Source of the DNA: Paracoccus sigandri
GTDB lineage: Bacteria > Pseudomonadota > Alphaproteobacteria > Rhodobacterales > Rhodobacteraceae
Assembly (NCBI RefSeq): GCF_003709565.1
Contig: NZ_QNRC01000018.1
Location: 1 to 64,000, forward strand
Direction of reading: 5' to 3'
DNA length: 64,000 nucleotides
The notes under the pieces were generated by a model. The model ran no database searches. It was not told the DNA's origin and saw only the letters and a program-made list of their open reading frames with translations. This document shows positions 25,736-35,075 of the stretch, in pieces. How positions within the stretch are numbered: the first letter of the stretch is position 1; each line of letters begins with the position of its first letter. The position numbers and the translations under genes are program-made.

Positions 25736-26013
25736 CCCCGAACCACCTGACCGGCCTGGTCCCGATGTCCCCCGTCGATCCCCTGGCCGCCATGATCGCG
25801 GCCGAGCTTTCGGCCCGCCCCGAACCCGCGCGCGACCTGGGCTATGCGGTGATCGCCATCGGCCGCAACCAGCAGGCCCAGGGCCCGGTGATGCATCGCT
25901 TCCGCGACGGCCGCGTCACCATCGATGCCGGCGGCCATGAGGTCACCGGCCATCCGGTCGGGGCGACAGCATCGAAGGGCTGGTGGGCCTGGCTGGCCAC
26001 GCGCCCGATCTGA
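25732..26013 (+). CDS. Small hypothetical protein, 93 residues
   Basis: I do not recognise this product. It has a possible beta segment around DLGYAVIAIGRNQQAQGPVMHRFRDGRVTIDAGGHEV and ends WWAWLATRPI. No signal peptide or clear membrane segment is seen. It is translationally coupled to the 80-residue gene upstream by an ATGA overlap. A perfect GC-rich hairpin (26024-26051) separates it from the convergent permease gene. Confidence 0.65.
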   Translation: MTPNHLTGLVPMSPVDPLAAMIAAELSARPEPARDLGYAVIAIGRNQQAQGPVMHRFRDGRVTIDAGGHEVTGHPVGATASKGWWAWLATRPI

Positions 26014-26023
26014 CGCCCCGCAT

Positions 26024-26051
26024 GCCGCCGCCCGGTCCCTTGGGCGGCGGC
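26024..26051. terminator. GC-rich hairpin between convergent genes
   Basis: GCCGCCGCCC (26024-26033) and GGGCGGCGGC (26042-26051) pair perfectly around GGTCCCTT. It lies between the converging hypothetical operon and the EamA gene, touching the latter's stop codon. There is no T-tract, so termination may be Rho-assisted or the hairpin may protect both 3' ends. Confidence 0.5.
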
Positions 26052-26971
26052 TATTCCTCGCCCTTCAGCAGCATCAGTAGCGCCACCAGCGTCGCGATGA
26101 TACCCGGCAGCACCGCCAGGCCGGGCAGGCCCTGGCCCAGCATCGCCTCCAGCGCGATCACCCATGCCGGCGTCAGATAGGTATAGGCCATGACCTTGGC
26201 CGAGGGCAGCCGCAGCGTCGCATATTGCACCAGCACCGCCGTCGCCGCGCTGGCGAAGATGGCGACGTAAAGCAGGGTGATCCAGACGATGGCGGGCAGG
26301 CCGGCCCAGTCGGTCTCGCGGATCGCGCCCCAGCCCCAGACCAGCATCACCAGACTGCCCGCCAGCATCGTCCCGAAGCTCAGCACCAGCGCGCTTTCGC
26401 CGCGGTTCAGCTTGCGCACCATCGGCGTGTACAGCGCATGGGCCGCGCAGCCGACCAGATAGATCGCCTCGCCCCGGCCCAGATGCAGCCGGGCCATGGC
26501 CGCCAGGTCGCCGCGAAAGATCACCCACAGCGCCCCGAAGCCGCCCAGCCCCAGCGCCAGCCCGATCCGCGCCGTCATCCGCTGCCGCAGCAGCAGCCAG
26601 CCGAAACCCGCCGCCATCAGCGGGGTCAGCGTGAAGACGGCGCTGGCCGAGACCGCGGGGGCGGTCTTCAGCCCCTCGAACATCAGCACGAAATAGGCCG
26701 CGAACATGCCGCCCAGCAGCAGATAGCGCCAGGGCGCCCGCAGGGCCCGCCGCGACAGGCCCGGCCCCGCCGCCATCGCCACCCCGCCGATCACCCCGGC
26801 GGCGATGACGAAACGCGCCGCCGTGATCGCCTCGGGATGGATCAGGTTGGCCGCCCGCACCCCCAGCGAGAAGGACCCCGCCACCAGCACCGAGAACAGC
26901 AGCATCGCGGCATGGCCGCGCAGGGCCTCGCGCCGGGCGCCGGCGAGGCTGTCGGTCATGGTCGCGCTCAC
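26051..26971 (-). CDS. EamA/DMT-family membrane transporter
   Basis: This 306-residue protein has ten predicted membrane helices arranged as two EamA repeats, the fold of drug/metabolite transporters. The second repeat includes AIYLVGCAAHALYTPMVRKLNRGESALVLSFGTMLAGSLVML. The substrate cannot be inferred. A GTG start at 26971 overlaps the stop codon of the upstream AhpD-like gene (GTGA); an ATG four codons later is an alternative. Confidence 0.85.
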   Translation of the reverse strand: MSATMTDSLAGARREALRGHAAMLLFSVLVAGSFSLGVRAANLIHPEAITAARFVIAAGVIGGVAMAAGPGLSRRALRAPWRYLLLGGMFAAYFVLMFEGLKTAPAVSASAVFTLTPLMAAGFGWLLLRQRMTARIGLALGLGGFGALWVIFRGDLAAMARLHLGRGEAIYLVGCAAHALYTPMVRKLNRGESALVLSFGTMLAGSLVMLVWGWGAIRETDWAGLPAIVWITLLYVAIFASAATAVLVQYATLRLPSAKVMAYTYLTPAWVIALEAMLGQGLPGLAVLPGIIATLVALLMLLKGEE

Positions 26972-27543
26972 TGCCGCCCCAGCATGTAGAATTCGTCATT
27001 GGGCCGGATGTCGCCGGCATTCACCAGCCGGTTCGACATGCCGAAAAAGGCGGCGATGGCGCCGATGTCCCAGATCTCATCTTCGGAAAAACCCGCGTCA
27101 TGCAGGGCCGCATGGTCGCGGTCGTCGATCTGCTGGGCGTTCAGCGCCACCTTTTCGGCGTAAGTCAGCATGGCGCGCTGGCGCGGCGTCAGGTCGGCCT
27201 TGCGCCAGTTGGTGGCGACCTGGTCGGCGATCTGCGGGTTCTTCGCCCGGATGCGCAGGATCGCGCCATGGGCGATCACGCAATACTGGCACTGGTTCAG
27301 CCCGCTGGTCGCGACCACGATCAGCTCGCGCTCGGCCTTGCTCAGCCCCTCGTCCTTGTCCATCAGCGCGTCGTGATAGGCAAAGAAGGCGCGGAACTCG
27401 GCCGGCCTGTGGGCCAGCGCCAGAAAGACATTGGGAACGAAGCCCGATTTCTCGGCCACCTTCTCGATCGCCGCGCGGATGTCCTGCGGCAGGCTGGCCA
27501 GATCGGGGACCGGAAAGCGGCTGATCGGATGGGATTGGGTCAT
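26968..27543 (-). CDS. AhpD-like peroxidase-related protein
   Basis: The 191-residue protein belongs to the carboxymuconolactone decarboxylase/AhpD superfamily, peroxidase-related branch. It has the redox motif SGLNQCQYCVIAHGAI (CxxC with downstream histidine, residues about 85-95) and a C-terminal region DEIWDIGAIAAFFGMSNRLVNAGDIRPNDEFY typical of this branch. It probably reduces an organic peroxide or acts with a thiol partner. The ATG at 27543 gives MTQSHPISRF; the open frame is longer. It heads a two-gene unit with the EamA transporter. Confidence 0.87.
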   Translation of the reverse strand: MTQSHPISRFPVPDLASLPQDIRAAIEKVAEKSGFVPNVFLALAHRPAEFRAFFAYHDALMDKDEGLSKAERELIVVATSGLNQCQYCVIAHGAILRIRAKNPQIADQVATNWRKADLTPRQRAMLTYAEKVALNAQQIDDRDHAALHDAGFSEDEIWDIGAIAAFFGMSNRLVNAGDIRPNDEFYMLGRQ

Positions 27544-27668
27544 GGGATGCCTCCTTGCGCGCCACTCTGGCCGAGCCGCCGGGCGGATGGAAGCCCCGGT
27601 GCGGGACGCGGGCTTGCAATCCCGCCCGCGCCGCCGCACAAATCCGGGGACAGGACAGGGGGCAGAGG

Positions 27669-27932
27669 ATGAGGACCGTTCTTCTATTCGCACCGCTGAT
27701 CGCGGTCGCGGCCTGCGGCGTGACCGTGCCGCGCTTCACGCAGACGCCCGAGGAAAGGGCGCTGTCGATGCCCAACCCGGCCTCGGCCCATTGCGTGCGG
27801 CTGGGCGGCCGGGTCGAGATCCAGAGCGAATCCGGCGGCCAGGTCGGCTATTGCCACCTTCCCGACGGCCGCGTGATCGAGGAATGGCTGCTGTTTCGCG
27901 CCAGCGAATCCGGGACGGGCCAGGCAGGCTGA
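27669..27932 (+). CDS. DUF333 lipoprotein
   Basis: This is an 87-residue predicted lipoprotein. The signal peptide MRTVLLFAPLIAVAAC ends in a lipobox (VAAC, Cys16). The mature part holds the DUF333 motif NPASAHCVRLGGRVEIQSESGGQVGYCHLPDGRVIEEWLLFR, with two cysteines that could form a disulfide. The DUF333 function is unknown. AGAGGA just upstream serves as ribosome-binding site. It converges with the epimerase homologue, with a 42-base gap. Confidence 0.85.
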   Translation: MRTVLLFAPLIAVAACGVTVPRFTQTPEERALSMPNPASAHCVRLGGRVEIQSESGGQVGYCHLPDGRVIEEWLLFRASESGTGQAG

Positions 27933-27974
27933 GGCGCGGGGCAGAGCGTCACGATCCGCTCGTCGCCCATCGCC

Positions 27975-28946
27975 TCATCCCCAGATGTCGGGCGTTGCCG
28001 GGCAGATCAGCGGACCCACGGTTCGTATCGCCCCGGCGCCATCCTCCTGCAGCAGCAGCGGGCCGTCCAGGTCCACATAATCCGCGCCTTGCGCCACCAG
28101 GATCGCCGGCGCCGTCGCCAGGGACGAGGAGATCAGGCTGCCCGCCATGACCTTCAGCCCCTCCCGTCGCGCCGCATCGCGCAGGGCAAGCGCCGCCGTC
28201 AGCCCCCCGGCCTTGTCGAGCTTGATGTTGACGGCGTCATAGCGGCCCCGCAGCCGCGGCAGCGCCAGGATTTCGTGGCAGCTCTCGTCGGCGCAGACCG
28301 GCAGGGGACGCCGGATGCCGGCCAGCAGCTCGTCATCCTTCGCCGGCAAGGGCTGCTCGATCATGATCACCTTCAGCCTGGCCAGCCGGGGCGCCAGCGA
28401 CAGATAGTCGTCCAGGGTCCAGCTCTCGCGCGCGTCGACGACGATCGAGGCGGATGGCGCGGCCGCGTGCACAAGCTCGACCAGCGGCAGGATGTCGGGG
28501 CCGTTGAGCAGCAGCTTGAGAATGTGGTGGATCCTGCCGAAGCGGGCCGCGTCGCGGGCCAGCTGCTCGGGGGTCTCGGTCGAGAGGGTGCGCATCGTGG
28601 CCACGGGCCTGGGCTTTTCCAGCCCGGCCAGCTGCCAGACCGGCCGTCCCGCCAGCTTCGCCTCCAGGTCCCACAGCGCGCAGTCCAGCGCGTTGCGCGC
28701 GGGCCCCGCCCGCAGAAGCGTCGGCAGGTCCTGCCGGGTGAACGTGGGCGGCAACTGGTCCAGCTGCCCCTGCACGCTGGCGATCGACTCGCCATAGCGG
28801 GGATAGGGCACGCATTCCCCCCTGCCCCGACAACCCTGCCGAGTGACGACCACCTCGATCGAATCGACATGCTCCAGCCTGCGGTCGCAAATGGTAAAGC
28901 TGCCCGCGCGATAGAGGAGACGACGGTGAAAGGTTTCGATGCGCAT
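27975..28946 (-). CDS. Dipeptide epimerase homologue (enolase superfamily), altered active site
   Basis: The 323-residue protein resembles L-Ala-D/L-Glu epimerases used in murein peptide recycling. Seen motifs are the metal-binding series VVDARESW, MIEQPLP and CADESCH, the catalytic-lysine loop NIKLDKAGGL, and the C-terminal GSLISSSLATAPA and DLDGPLLL. However, the first catalytic motif, normally KxK, reads ILKLLLNG: its second lysine is leucine. One-base-pair proton transfer would be impaired, so the protein may be inactive, racemise differently, or catalyse another reaction. ATG at 28946 fits MRIETFHRRLLYRAGSFTI. It borders a decayed region. Confidence 0.8.
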   Translation of the reverse strand: MRIETFHRRLLYRAGSFTICDRRLEHVDSIEVVVTRQGCRGRGECVPYPRYGESIASVQGQLDQLPPTFTRQDLPTLLRAGPARNALDCALWDLEAKLAGRPVWQLAGLEKPRPVATMRTLSTETPEQLARDAARFGRIHHILKLLLNGPDILPLVELVHAAAPSASIVVDARESWTLDDYLSLAPRLARLKVIMIEQPLPAKDDELLAGIRRPLPVCADESCHEILALPRLRGRYDAVNIKLDKAGGLTAALALRDAARREGLKVMAGSLISSSLATAPAILVAQGADYVDLDGPLLLQEDGAGAIRTVGPLICPATPDIWG

Positions 28947-31473
28947 GGGGGAATGAAAGCACGAACCGCCGGGAAAGTGTGAGAGCCTGTCGGGTATGTT
29001 GCGTCCGCAATCCGGCTCATGCGTCCGAGAAACCACGCATGGACGACTGTTTCCGGGCCAGCGGATGCCGACAGGGGCGGCGGCAGGTGGGTCGCCCTGC
29101 CGCCTGTGGGGATCTCTCGCCCCTGCCCTTCCGGTCAGAGCGCAGCGCGCCGGTTGGCCGCGGCAACTGGCCCGCCCAGACACTGGCGAAACCGCGGATG
29201 GCGCCGCCACCCTGCGCCGGCCGGTGACGCGGCGGCAGGGCGAACGGTGCGATCATCCGGCCGGCGGCCATCGGGGACGAAATCGCCATCTGCTGCTGCG
29301 CCAAGCAAGCCCATGCCTGCCATGTCCAACCCGCGCGGACGGAGGCGGATCACAGCGCAGTTCGCGAAACGCCATACCCAAGTCGCCACCGACGGCAAGC
29401 GCCTGCAGGCCGCCTACGCCATCCACCTCCCGCAGGGCGTTTCCATGCCGCTTGAAAATATCGCGGTGAGGGTCGCCGCCAGCCGTGGCATCGGCGAGGC
29501 GCCGCCTCGGCCTCGGATCGATCCGGCTTTACCGATGCGAAGTTGGCCGAGGATCTGGCAATCGATCTCCACCTCGATCATGCAAGCCAGCCGCAGCACG
29601 GCTTCACCCACAAGCTGTTCAATAGGGCTGCGGCGCCCCCCTTGCCCACCGATTTTCCACGAGAGACGGACCGTCAGCCGGAAATGACGGCATCCTGGCG
29701 CGAAGGACACGGCCAGGCATCCGCCAGCCAGGCAGCCCATGCCAGTAGACCGGCCGGGACGGCATCGATGCCGCCACGCCGGAAATGTCGCAGCATGGCG
29801 GCAAGCCTGATCTCGCAAGCGATCCGACATCTTTCGTCTTGATCCCCGACCATACGTCCAACTCCGGCCGTCCCGGAGGCGTTGAGGCGACCCATGCCTG
29901 AACAGGCAACCGCCATTCCTTCAAGAGCGGTCGCGAGGGCTGCAAATCTGGGTGCCATTGCTCCATCAGCCAAGTGTATGCATGGCGCCTTCAGTACGAT
30001 CGACAGTGACCAACCGGGGCGATCCGGTCCCCAATGGCTTGAGGGATCACATCATGGCCGCAACCCGGCTGCAGATATGACGGCCAGGCCAACCCTCCGG
30101 ATCGCCCAGCCGAAGCGCCCAATCATCCGCAGGACATCGCCCATGCGCCCCGGCGGCAGAACAGTCCGTTCTCTCCGAGGCCCATTCTTTCGGCCGAACA
30201 TGATGCCCGTGCCATCACGCCCACAGATCGCGGCACGATACCTGCGAGCATCGAAAACATCATCCCCGCCACGAGACCGATCTGTTCATCGGCCCGGTTC
30301 TGCTCCAGCGGACCGGACAGGAGGGGACTGTCGCCCTTGCGCCTTGAGCTCGGTTCCACCGCCCGAATACCCCGATTGCCCCTTCATCACCAGAGGACCT
30401 CGCGATTCCGGCATCGGCAATGCACGCCATGCTTGCAGATCAGTCATGCACCATCGCCCGGACACCTGATCCCGATGCTGTCCACCAGCAGATTGAACGG
30501 GCCGGCCCACTGCGGTTCGTTATCCGCGTCACAATGGCCCTCGCCTGCGGCTCAGAGTAAAAAACGCTGATATTATCCGATCCAGACCCACCATCTGCAA
30601 CCTTGCTGGGGCAACATCCCCACCGTGTGCCGCAGCGGCAAGCCGCGCAGAACCGCTACCATCAGGCCGAGCCGGATCGTCGCGCAGGAGAAGACCGGAG
30701 TTCCGCGGGGCGGGCAGCCTTGCGGTTTCGCCTGCCCCTTGCTCAGCCAGATCAGCAGGTTGTCGATTCATTTGAATGAAACGACATCCGAGCGCATCGT
30801 TACGGAATTTCGAGTTCATGATGCGGTAACGCATGGGTGCTAGCCTGATCATGGTGGTATCTCCAGCCGCCGCTCTCGCCTCGTGAATCCCGCGGAAGGC
30901 GGGGTTCCGTGAGAAAGCCGACCAGCAGATTCCAAGATCGAGAAGCCGGCCCAAAGCATCATGAGCGTCAAGCTTCATGGCAGGGCGAGCCATGACACCG
31001 ATTGCCGGTTCAACATATTCTCTGTTAATATGAACAAGGCTGATCACTTCTTGAGGTTCTTCTTTTCGGTGCCGTATCTTCCTCATCCGGATCTCGGCCA
31101 AGTAACGACTCCGCGCGGATAAAATATGGCCCTCGCGCAACAAGGAGCCGAAATCCGACCCATAAATGGATCATTCCGTGAAAACCCAACCAAAGCAGGA
31201 AGAACAACGAAATACCATCTCAGATCAGACAGCGAAAAGCCGATTGACATCTCGCCAAATTACCGCTCCAAGATATCTTTGGAGATGCCATATTCTTCAT
31301 GCTCTGCGCTTGCGACCACATCACCCGCAAGATTCTCGCCTTCACCCCGCCGATATCGGGCGCTTTGTCCCATCATCATCCAGCTGGCGGCGCGGGTCGT
31401 CGGGCCCGACAGGCGTGAGATGAACGTAGCCCCGGCCAGCTGGTCGAGTTGTCCGAAACCGACGACAGATATT
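28947..31473. other. 2.5-kb region without supported genes, probably decayed
   Basis: No open frame here exceeds about 220 residues, and frames on both strands overlap without any showing family motifs, good ribosome-binding sites or the strong GC3 bias of real genes nearby. The left part (to about 30.5 kb) is GC-rich; the right part is clearly more AT-rich. I looked for transposase, integrase and flagellar remnants and recognised none with confidence. Its place downstream of an isolated flagellar block suggests remnants of a deleted or degraded segment. Confidence 0.6.
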
Positions 31474-32574
31474 CTATTCGACCACCAGATCCGCGTGCAA
31501 AGCACCTGCCGAATGAATGGATTTCAAGATATCAATCATATCCCTGGGACGCACGCCCAATGCATTCAACCCTTCGACCAGGTCACCAAGCGAAGCCTCA
31601 CTCCCAACTTCGGCAAATCCGATACCAGGCTCATCGCCGATCTCAGCATAAGTCCGCGGAACCGTAATCGTTTCGCCGATCGCAAATGGATTTGGCTGCG
31701 ACACCTGCAAAGCCTCGCTGACCTTGAGTGTAAGATTTCCTTGGGATACCGCCACGCGGGATATACGAACTTGATCGCCCATCACAATCGTTCCCGTCTT
31801 GTGATCGATGACCACCCTGGCACGATTCTCCGGTTGAATGAGAATGTTTTCGATACGGCTCAGAACGCGCGATGGATTGACCTGGCCAAGCTGGCGAAAC
31901 CCCACGATAACTGTTCCACTGTCATGCGCAAGCGCAATCTGACGCCTGAAATCCCTGTTTATGGCATCTTCGATACGGGTTGCTGTCGTGAAATCTGCAT
32001 TTCTCAACGCAATTCTAATGTTGTTTATCAAGGAGAAATCAAAACTCACCTCTCGTTCGACTCGTGCGCCAACTGGTATCTTACCTGCGGTCGGCACCCC
32101 CTCCACAACCCTAGCCGCGTCCCCCGACACGGATACGCCACCAGCAATAATAGAGCCCTGAGCCACAGCATAAATATTCCCATCTGCTGCTTTTAGAGGC
32201 GTCATCACAAGCGTGCCCCCAAGCAAACTTTTCGCATCTCCGATTGTCGAGACGCTGGCGTCTATCCTGCTACCCGAGCGCGCAAACTCAGGCAATGTCG
32301 CTGTAACGATCACCGCAGCAACGTTCTTTGAACGCAACGCGTCATCAGTTACATTCACCCCAAGACGTTCCAGGAAACCGGCCAGCATTTCTTCCGTAAA
32401 GGGCGCGTTCCGCATGCTGTCGCCAGTACCATCCAGACCAACAACCAACCCATACCCAACCAGATCATTGCCGCGGACTCCATCGAAGTCTGCCAGGTCC
32501 TTGATACGAACTGGTGTCGCCTCGGCAAAAACCGTAGAGAACAGCATCGCCAGTATAAGAAATATACCCTTCAC
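31474..32574 (-). CDS. flgI: Flagellar P-ring protein
   Basis: FlgI forms the periplasmic P ring around the flagellar rod. The 366-residue precursor has a signal peptide (MKGIFLILAMLFSTVFA) and the FlgI start VRIKDLADFDGVRGNDLVGYGLVVGLDGTGD. It continues with family sequence to the conserved end LVEGLNALGVRPRDMIDILKSIHSAGALHADLVVE, so it appears complete. It overlaps flgL by four bases. Its base composition is much lower in GC than the window average. It is the last intact gene of the block; the L-ring and other flagellar genes do not follow. Confidence 0.95.
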   Translation of the reverse strand: MKGIFLILAMLFSTVFAEATPVRIKDLADFDGVRGNDLVGYGLVVGLDGTGDSMRNAPFTEEMLAGFLERLGVNVTDDALRSKNVAAVIVTATLPEFARSGSRIDASVSTIGDAKSLLGGTLVMTPLKAADGNIYAVAQGSIIAGGVSVSGDAARVVEGVPTAGKIPVGARVEREVSFDFSLINNIRIALRNADFTTATRIEDAINRDFRRQIALAHDSGTVIVGFRQLGQVNPSRVLSRIENILIQPENRARVVIDHKTGTIVMGDQVRISRVAVSQGNLTLKVSEALQVSQPNPFAIGETITVPRTYAEIGDEPGIGFAEVGSEASLGDLVEGLNALGVRPRDMIDILKSIHSAGALHADLVVE

Positions 32575-33584
32575 CGAACATAATCCACAAGCTTGAGCTT
32601 CGACAGACGATTAGTAACTGCGTATAGTGCTTGCAGTCGGCTCTCCACATCGCTCAGCGCCAGAGATGTTTCATAAGGGTTAGCAGAACGAATATCGTTT
32701 CGCGAGATCTTCAGTGAGTCCGATAGCGTTGAGTTTTCTGCGATATTCCTCTCGATGGATTGAGCAAAATGGCCAATCTTGGCTTGCGCCGAGATCAGCA
32801 AAGGATCACTGTCATAGATGATTCCTCCCCCAAGGCGCATCAGCTCACGCTGCTGAGAAACATCGGTGGAAAGAACGCCTCTACTCACCAGGGAAGATAT
32901 CGCCATACCTTTCAAGGTATCGCGTATTTCCGGAGCACCTGCATTTACATCGAGAACAACGACGCGCCCCTCAGAAACCATGAATTGCCGGCCATCATCA
33001 TTACCTCTATAGGCGATGTCCAGAAACCCACCAGAACCAGAAGGAGAATCAAACCAATCGCTTACCGCCTGGACAATGTCGCTAGCGATGGTTAGCCCCG
33101 AAATCATTCCTTGAATAATATCCAGAATCTCGGGACCGGACATAAGCGGAGGCTGATCCGTGGCCGTGCCCGAAAACACATGATAACTGCCGAAGCTCGT
33201 ATTCAATCGAGTCACAATCAGATCGAGATTTTTTGCAACCTGACCAGAGCGTTCCAGCAGTAGCGAGGCACTTTCTCCGACAGGTTCATTGATCAGATTG
33301 ATCGCAATATTCGACGAAACTGACTGAATTGAATCGAGTGCAGCACCCATCATTTTCGCCAGGCCATCAGCCTCGACGGAGATGCGATGAAACTCTTCCG
33401 CCACCGAAATCTTGTCTTCGATCGCACGCAAGGATTGGGTGTTCCCCAAAACACGCTGGCCGATATCCGAAACTTCGCCACTTGCGAGCTCCTCGGTCAG
33501 GACGTTCAGGGTCGTCTTCAAGCGACCAGCCGCGGATTGCAGTGCGAGGGCGCGGGCCTGATCGCCAACGGAGTAGATGCTCAT
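32571..33584 (-). CDS. flgL: Flagellar hook-filament junction protein FlgL
   Basis: FlgL (HAP3) joins hook and filament. The 337-residue protein has flagellin-like helical ends, N-terminal DQARALALQSAAGRLKTTLNVLTEELASGEVSDIG and C-terminal ISRNDIRSANPYETSLALSDVESRLQALYAVTNRLSKLKLVDYV, with a variable middle. Its start is two bases past the flgK stop, and it overlaps flgI. GC content is visibly lower than in flgE and motB. Confidence 0.9.
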   Translation of the reverse strand: MSIYSVGDQARALALQSAAGRLKTTLNVLTEELASGEVSDIGQRVLGNTQSLRAIEDKISVAEEFHRISVEADGLAKMMGAALDSIQSVSSNIAINLINEPVGESASLLLERSGQVAKNLDLIVTRLNTSFGSYHVFSGTATDQPPLMSGPEILDIIQGMISGLTIASDIVQAVSDWFDSPSGSGGFLDIAYRGNDDGRQFMVSEGRVVVLDVNAGAPEIRDTLKGMAISSLVSRGVLSTDVSQQRELMRLGGGIIYDSDPLLISAQAKIGHFAQSIERNIAENSTLSDSLKISRNDIRSANPYETSLALSDVESRLQALYAVTNRLSKLKLVDYVR

Positions 33585-33586
33585 CT

Positions 33587-35032
33587 TCAGATCCTCAGTA
33601 TATGATCCATCATTTCATCAATTGCCTGAATGACCCGAGCGTTCGCGGCATAGGCATGTTCGTACTGAAGAAGTCTTTGCATTTCGAAATCACTGTCGAC
33701 TCCAAGCGACATGAAACGCCAGGTGATCGTTTCGTAACGGCTATTGCGAATGGTGCTGTCGGATTCCGCAAAGACACGTCTCGTCACGATACGCGATTCG
33801 AGCTCTGCCATACGCTTCGAAAGCGTACCCTGCCCTTCGAAAGCACCAGAGGAGGGAGGGGCTGCAACCGCATCAAGCGCCGTAATCCATCGCAAGAGTT
33901 GCGCTGGGTCTGCCACCTCGCCGGGTGTCGTCGCGGCCAATCCAGCCCGGATCCTCCAGGGCTCCGTAACGGCGGCAGAATTGACGGAGATGCGGCCAGC
34001 CAATCCGGTCATCGTCGAGAGCGAGACCGCGCCGCCTGCATTGGTGAAAAGCCCCGGCTCGCCATTTGCCAAGCTGGGATCGGCATCGGGGCCGGAAAGC
34101 CTGTTGTAGAGTTCCAGCGCGATCGAATCGATCTCGTGCTGCAGCTGGGGCGCAAGCTCATCGCGGATCGCAAAATTCGCGGCCAGGGATCCCCCGGCGA
34201 ACAGGCGCATCCCGCCGGCGGAAAGATCGACGCTATCCTGTTGCAACACGCCGACTGGCGGCGTGCCCACCGTCATCTCTGGCGTCAGTTGTCCCGCCGG
34301 CTGAAAACCCAACCGGATCGGTTTGCTGCCGTCAAGCAGGACCGCACCTTCGGTGGTGAACAGGGCGACCTGGTCGTTGTCTCGCAGGACCTCCTGCACG
34401 GGCACGATACTGGCGATCTGGCCGATCACGGCCTGCCTTTCATCCTTCAGGGAAGAGGCATCCGAACCTTCGGCAGAGATGATCGCAATGCGCCGGTTGA
34501 GATAGGCGACACGTTCCAGGCTGGCATTGAGACGTGCGACCTCCGAGGCGATGGCCGCATCGGCTTTCGTGCGCGCCTCCTGAACCACCTTGCTCGTGGT
34601 GTTCAGCTGGTGCGCAAGATCCTCGGCGGCGGCGATCACCGTGGACAGGCGCAGATTGTCATCCGGCCGTGCGCTGGCAGAAAGCAGGGCGGCCTGGAAG
34701 GCGGTCAGCACATTGCCCAAGCTGCCTGCCTCTCCCGGCAATCCTATCACCGTTTCCATATCCTTCGTGAAGGCCAGCTTCACCGCGGCCTCGGAACGGG
34801 CGGCCTCGGCAAGCCGCGTCTCTGCCAGAAGCCCCGCATTGACGATGCGTGCGATGCCGTGAATCCGCACCCCGCCACTATTCGCGCCGAGGCTCTGGGG
34901 CGACAACTCGACCTCGCGGCGCGCGTAGCCCGGCGTGGAGGCGTTGGCGAGGTTTGCCGCAACCGTTTCGGTTCCCCTGGAGACCGCCGTCAGACCCGAC
35001 ATGGCGTTGGACAGGGCGCGCGCTATGCTCAT
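33587..35032 (-). CDS. flgK: Flagellar hook-associated protein FlgK
   Basis: FlgK (HAP1) caps the hook and joins it to FlgL. The 481-residue product starts MSIARALSNAMSGLTAVSRGTETVAANLANASTPGYARREVEL, the flagellar rod/hook N-terminal motif. It ends with the matching C-terminal motif LQRLLQYEHAYAANARVIQAIDEMMDHILRI. ATG at 35032 is chosen since upstream in-frame sequence overlaps flgE out of frame. Composition changes along the gene: the 5' two-thirds are GC-rich, the 3' end is AT-richer like flgL. Confidence 0.92.
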   Translation of the reverse strand: MSIARALSNAMSGLTAVSRGTETVAANLANASTPGYARREVELSPQSLGANSGGVRIHGIARIVNAGLLAETRLAEAARSEAAVKLAFTKDMETVIGLPGEAGSLGNVLTAFQAALLSASARPDDNLRLSTVIAAAEDLAHQLNTTSKVVQEARTKADAAIASEVARLNASLERVAYLNRRIAIISAEGSDASSLKDERQAVIGQIASIVPVQEVLRDNDQVALFTTEGAVLLDGSKPIRLGFQPAGQLTPEMTVGTPPVGVLQQDSVDLSAGGMRLFAGGSLAANFAIRDELAPQLQHEIDSIALELYNRLSGPDADPSLANGEPGLFTNAGGAVSLSTMTGLAGRISVNSAAVTEPWRIRAGLAATTPGEVADPAQLLRWITALDAVAAPPSSGAFEGQGTLSKRMAELESRIVTRRVFAESDSTIRNSRYETITWRFMSLGVDSDFEMQRLLQYEHAYAANARVIQAIDEMMDHILRI

Positions 35033-35075
35033 GCTCGGTTCCTCTTTGTCATCTCTCGGCCGGTCACGACGGCCC

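Noticed and set aside
28980-31140. Possible transposase or integrase remnants
   Set aside because: I read several short frames on both strands for DDE, tyrosine recombinase or flagellar motifs and for terminal inverted repeats, and found none convincing.
31025-31207. 60-codon hydrophobic minus-strand frame after flgI
   Set aside because: It has one membrane-like segment but no ribosome-binding site and no recognised relative, and sits in AT-rich decayed DNA.
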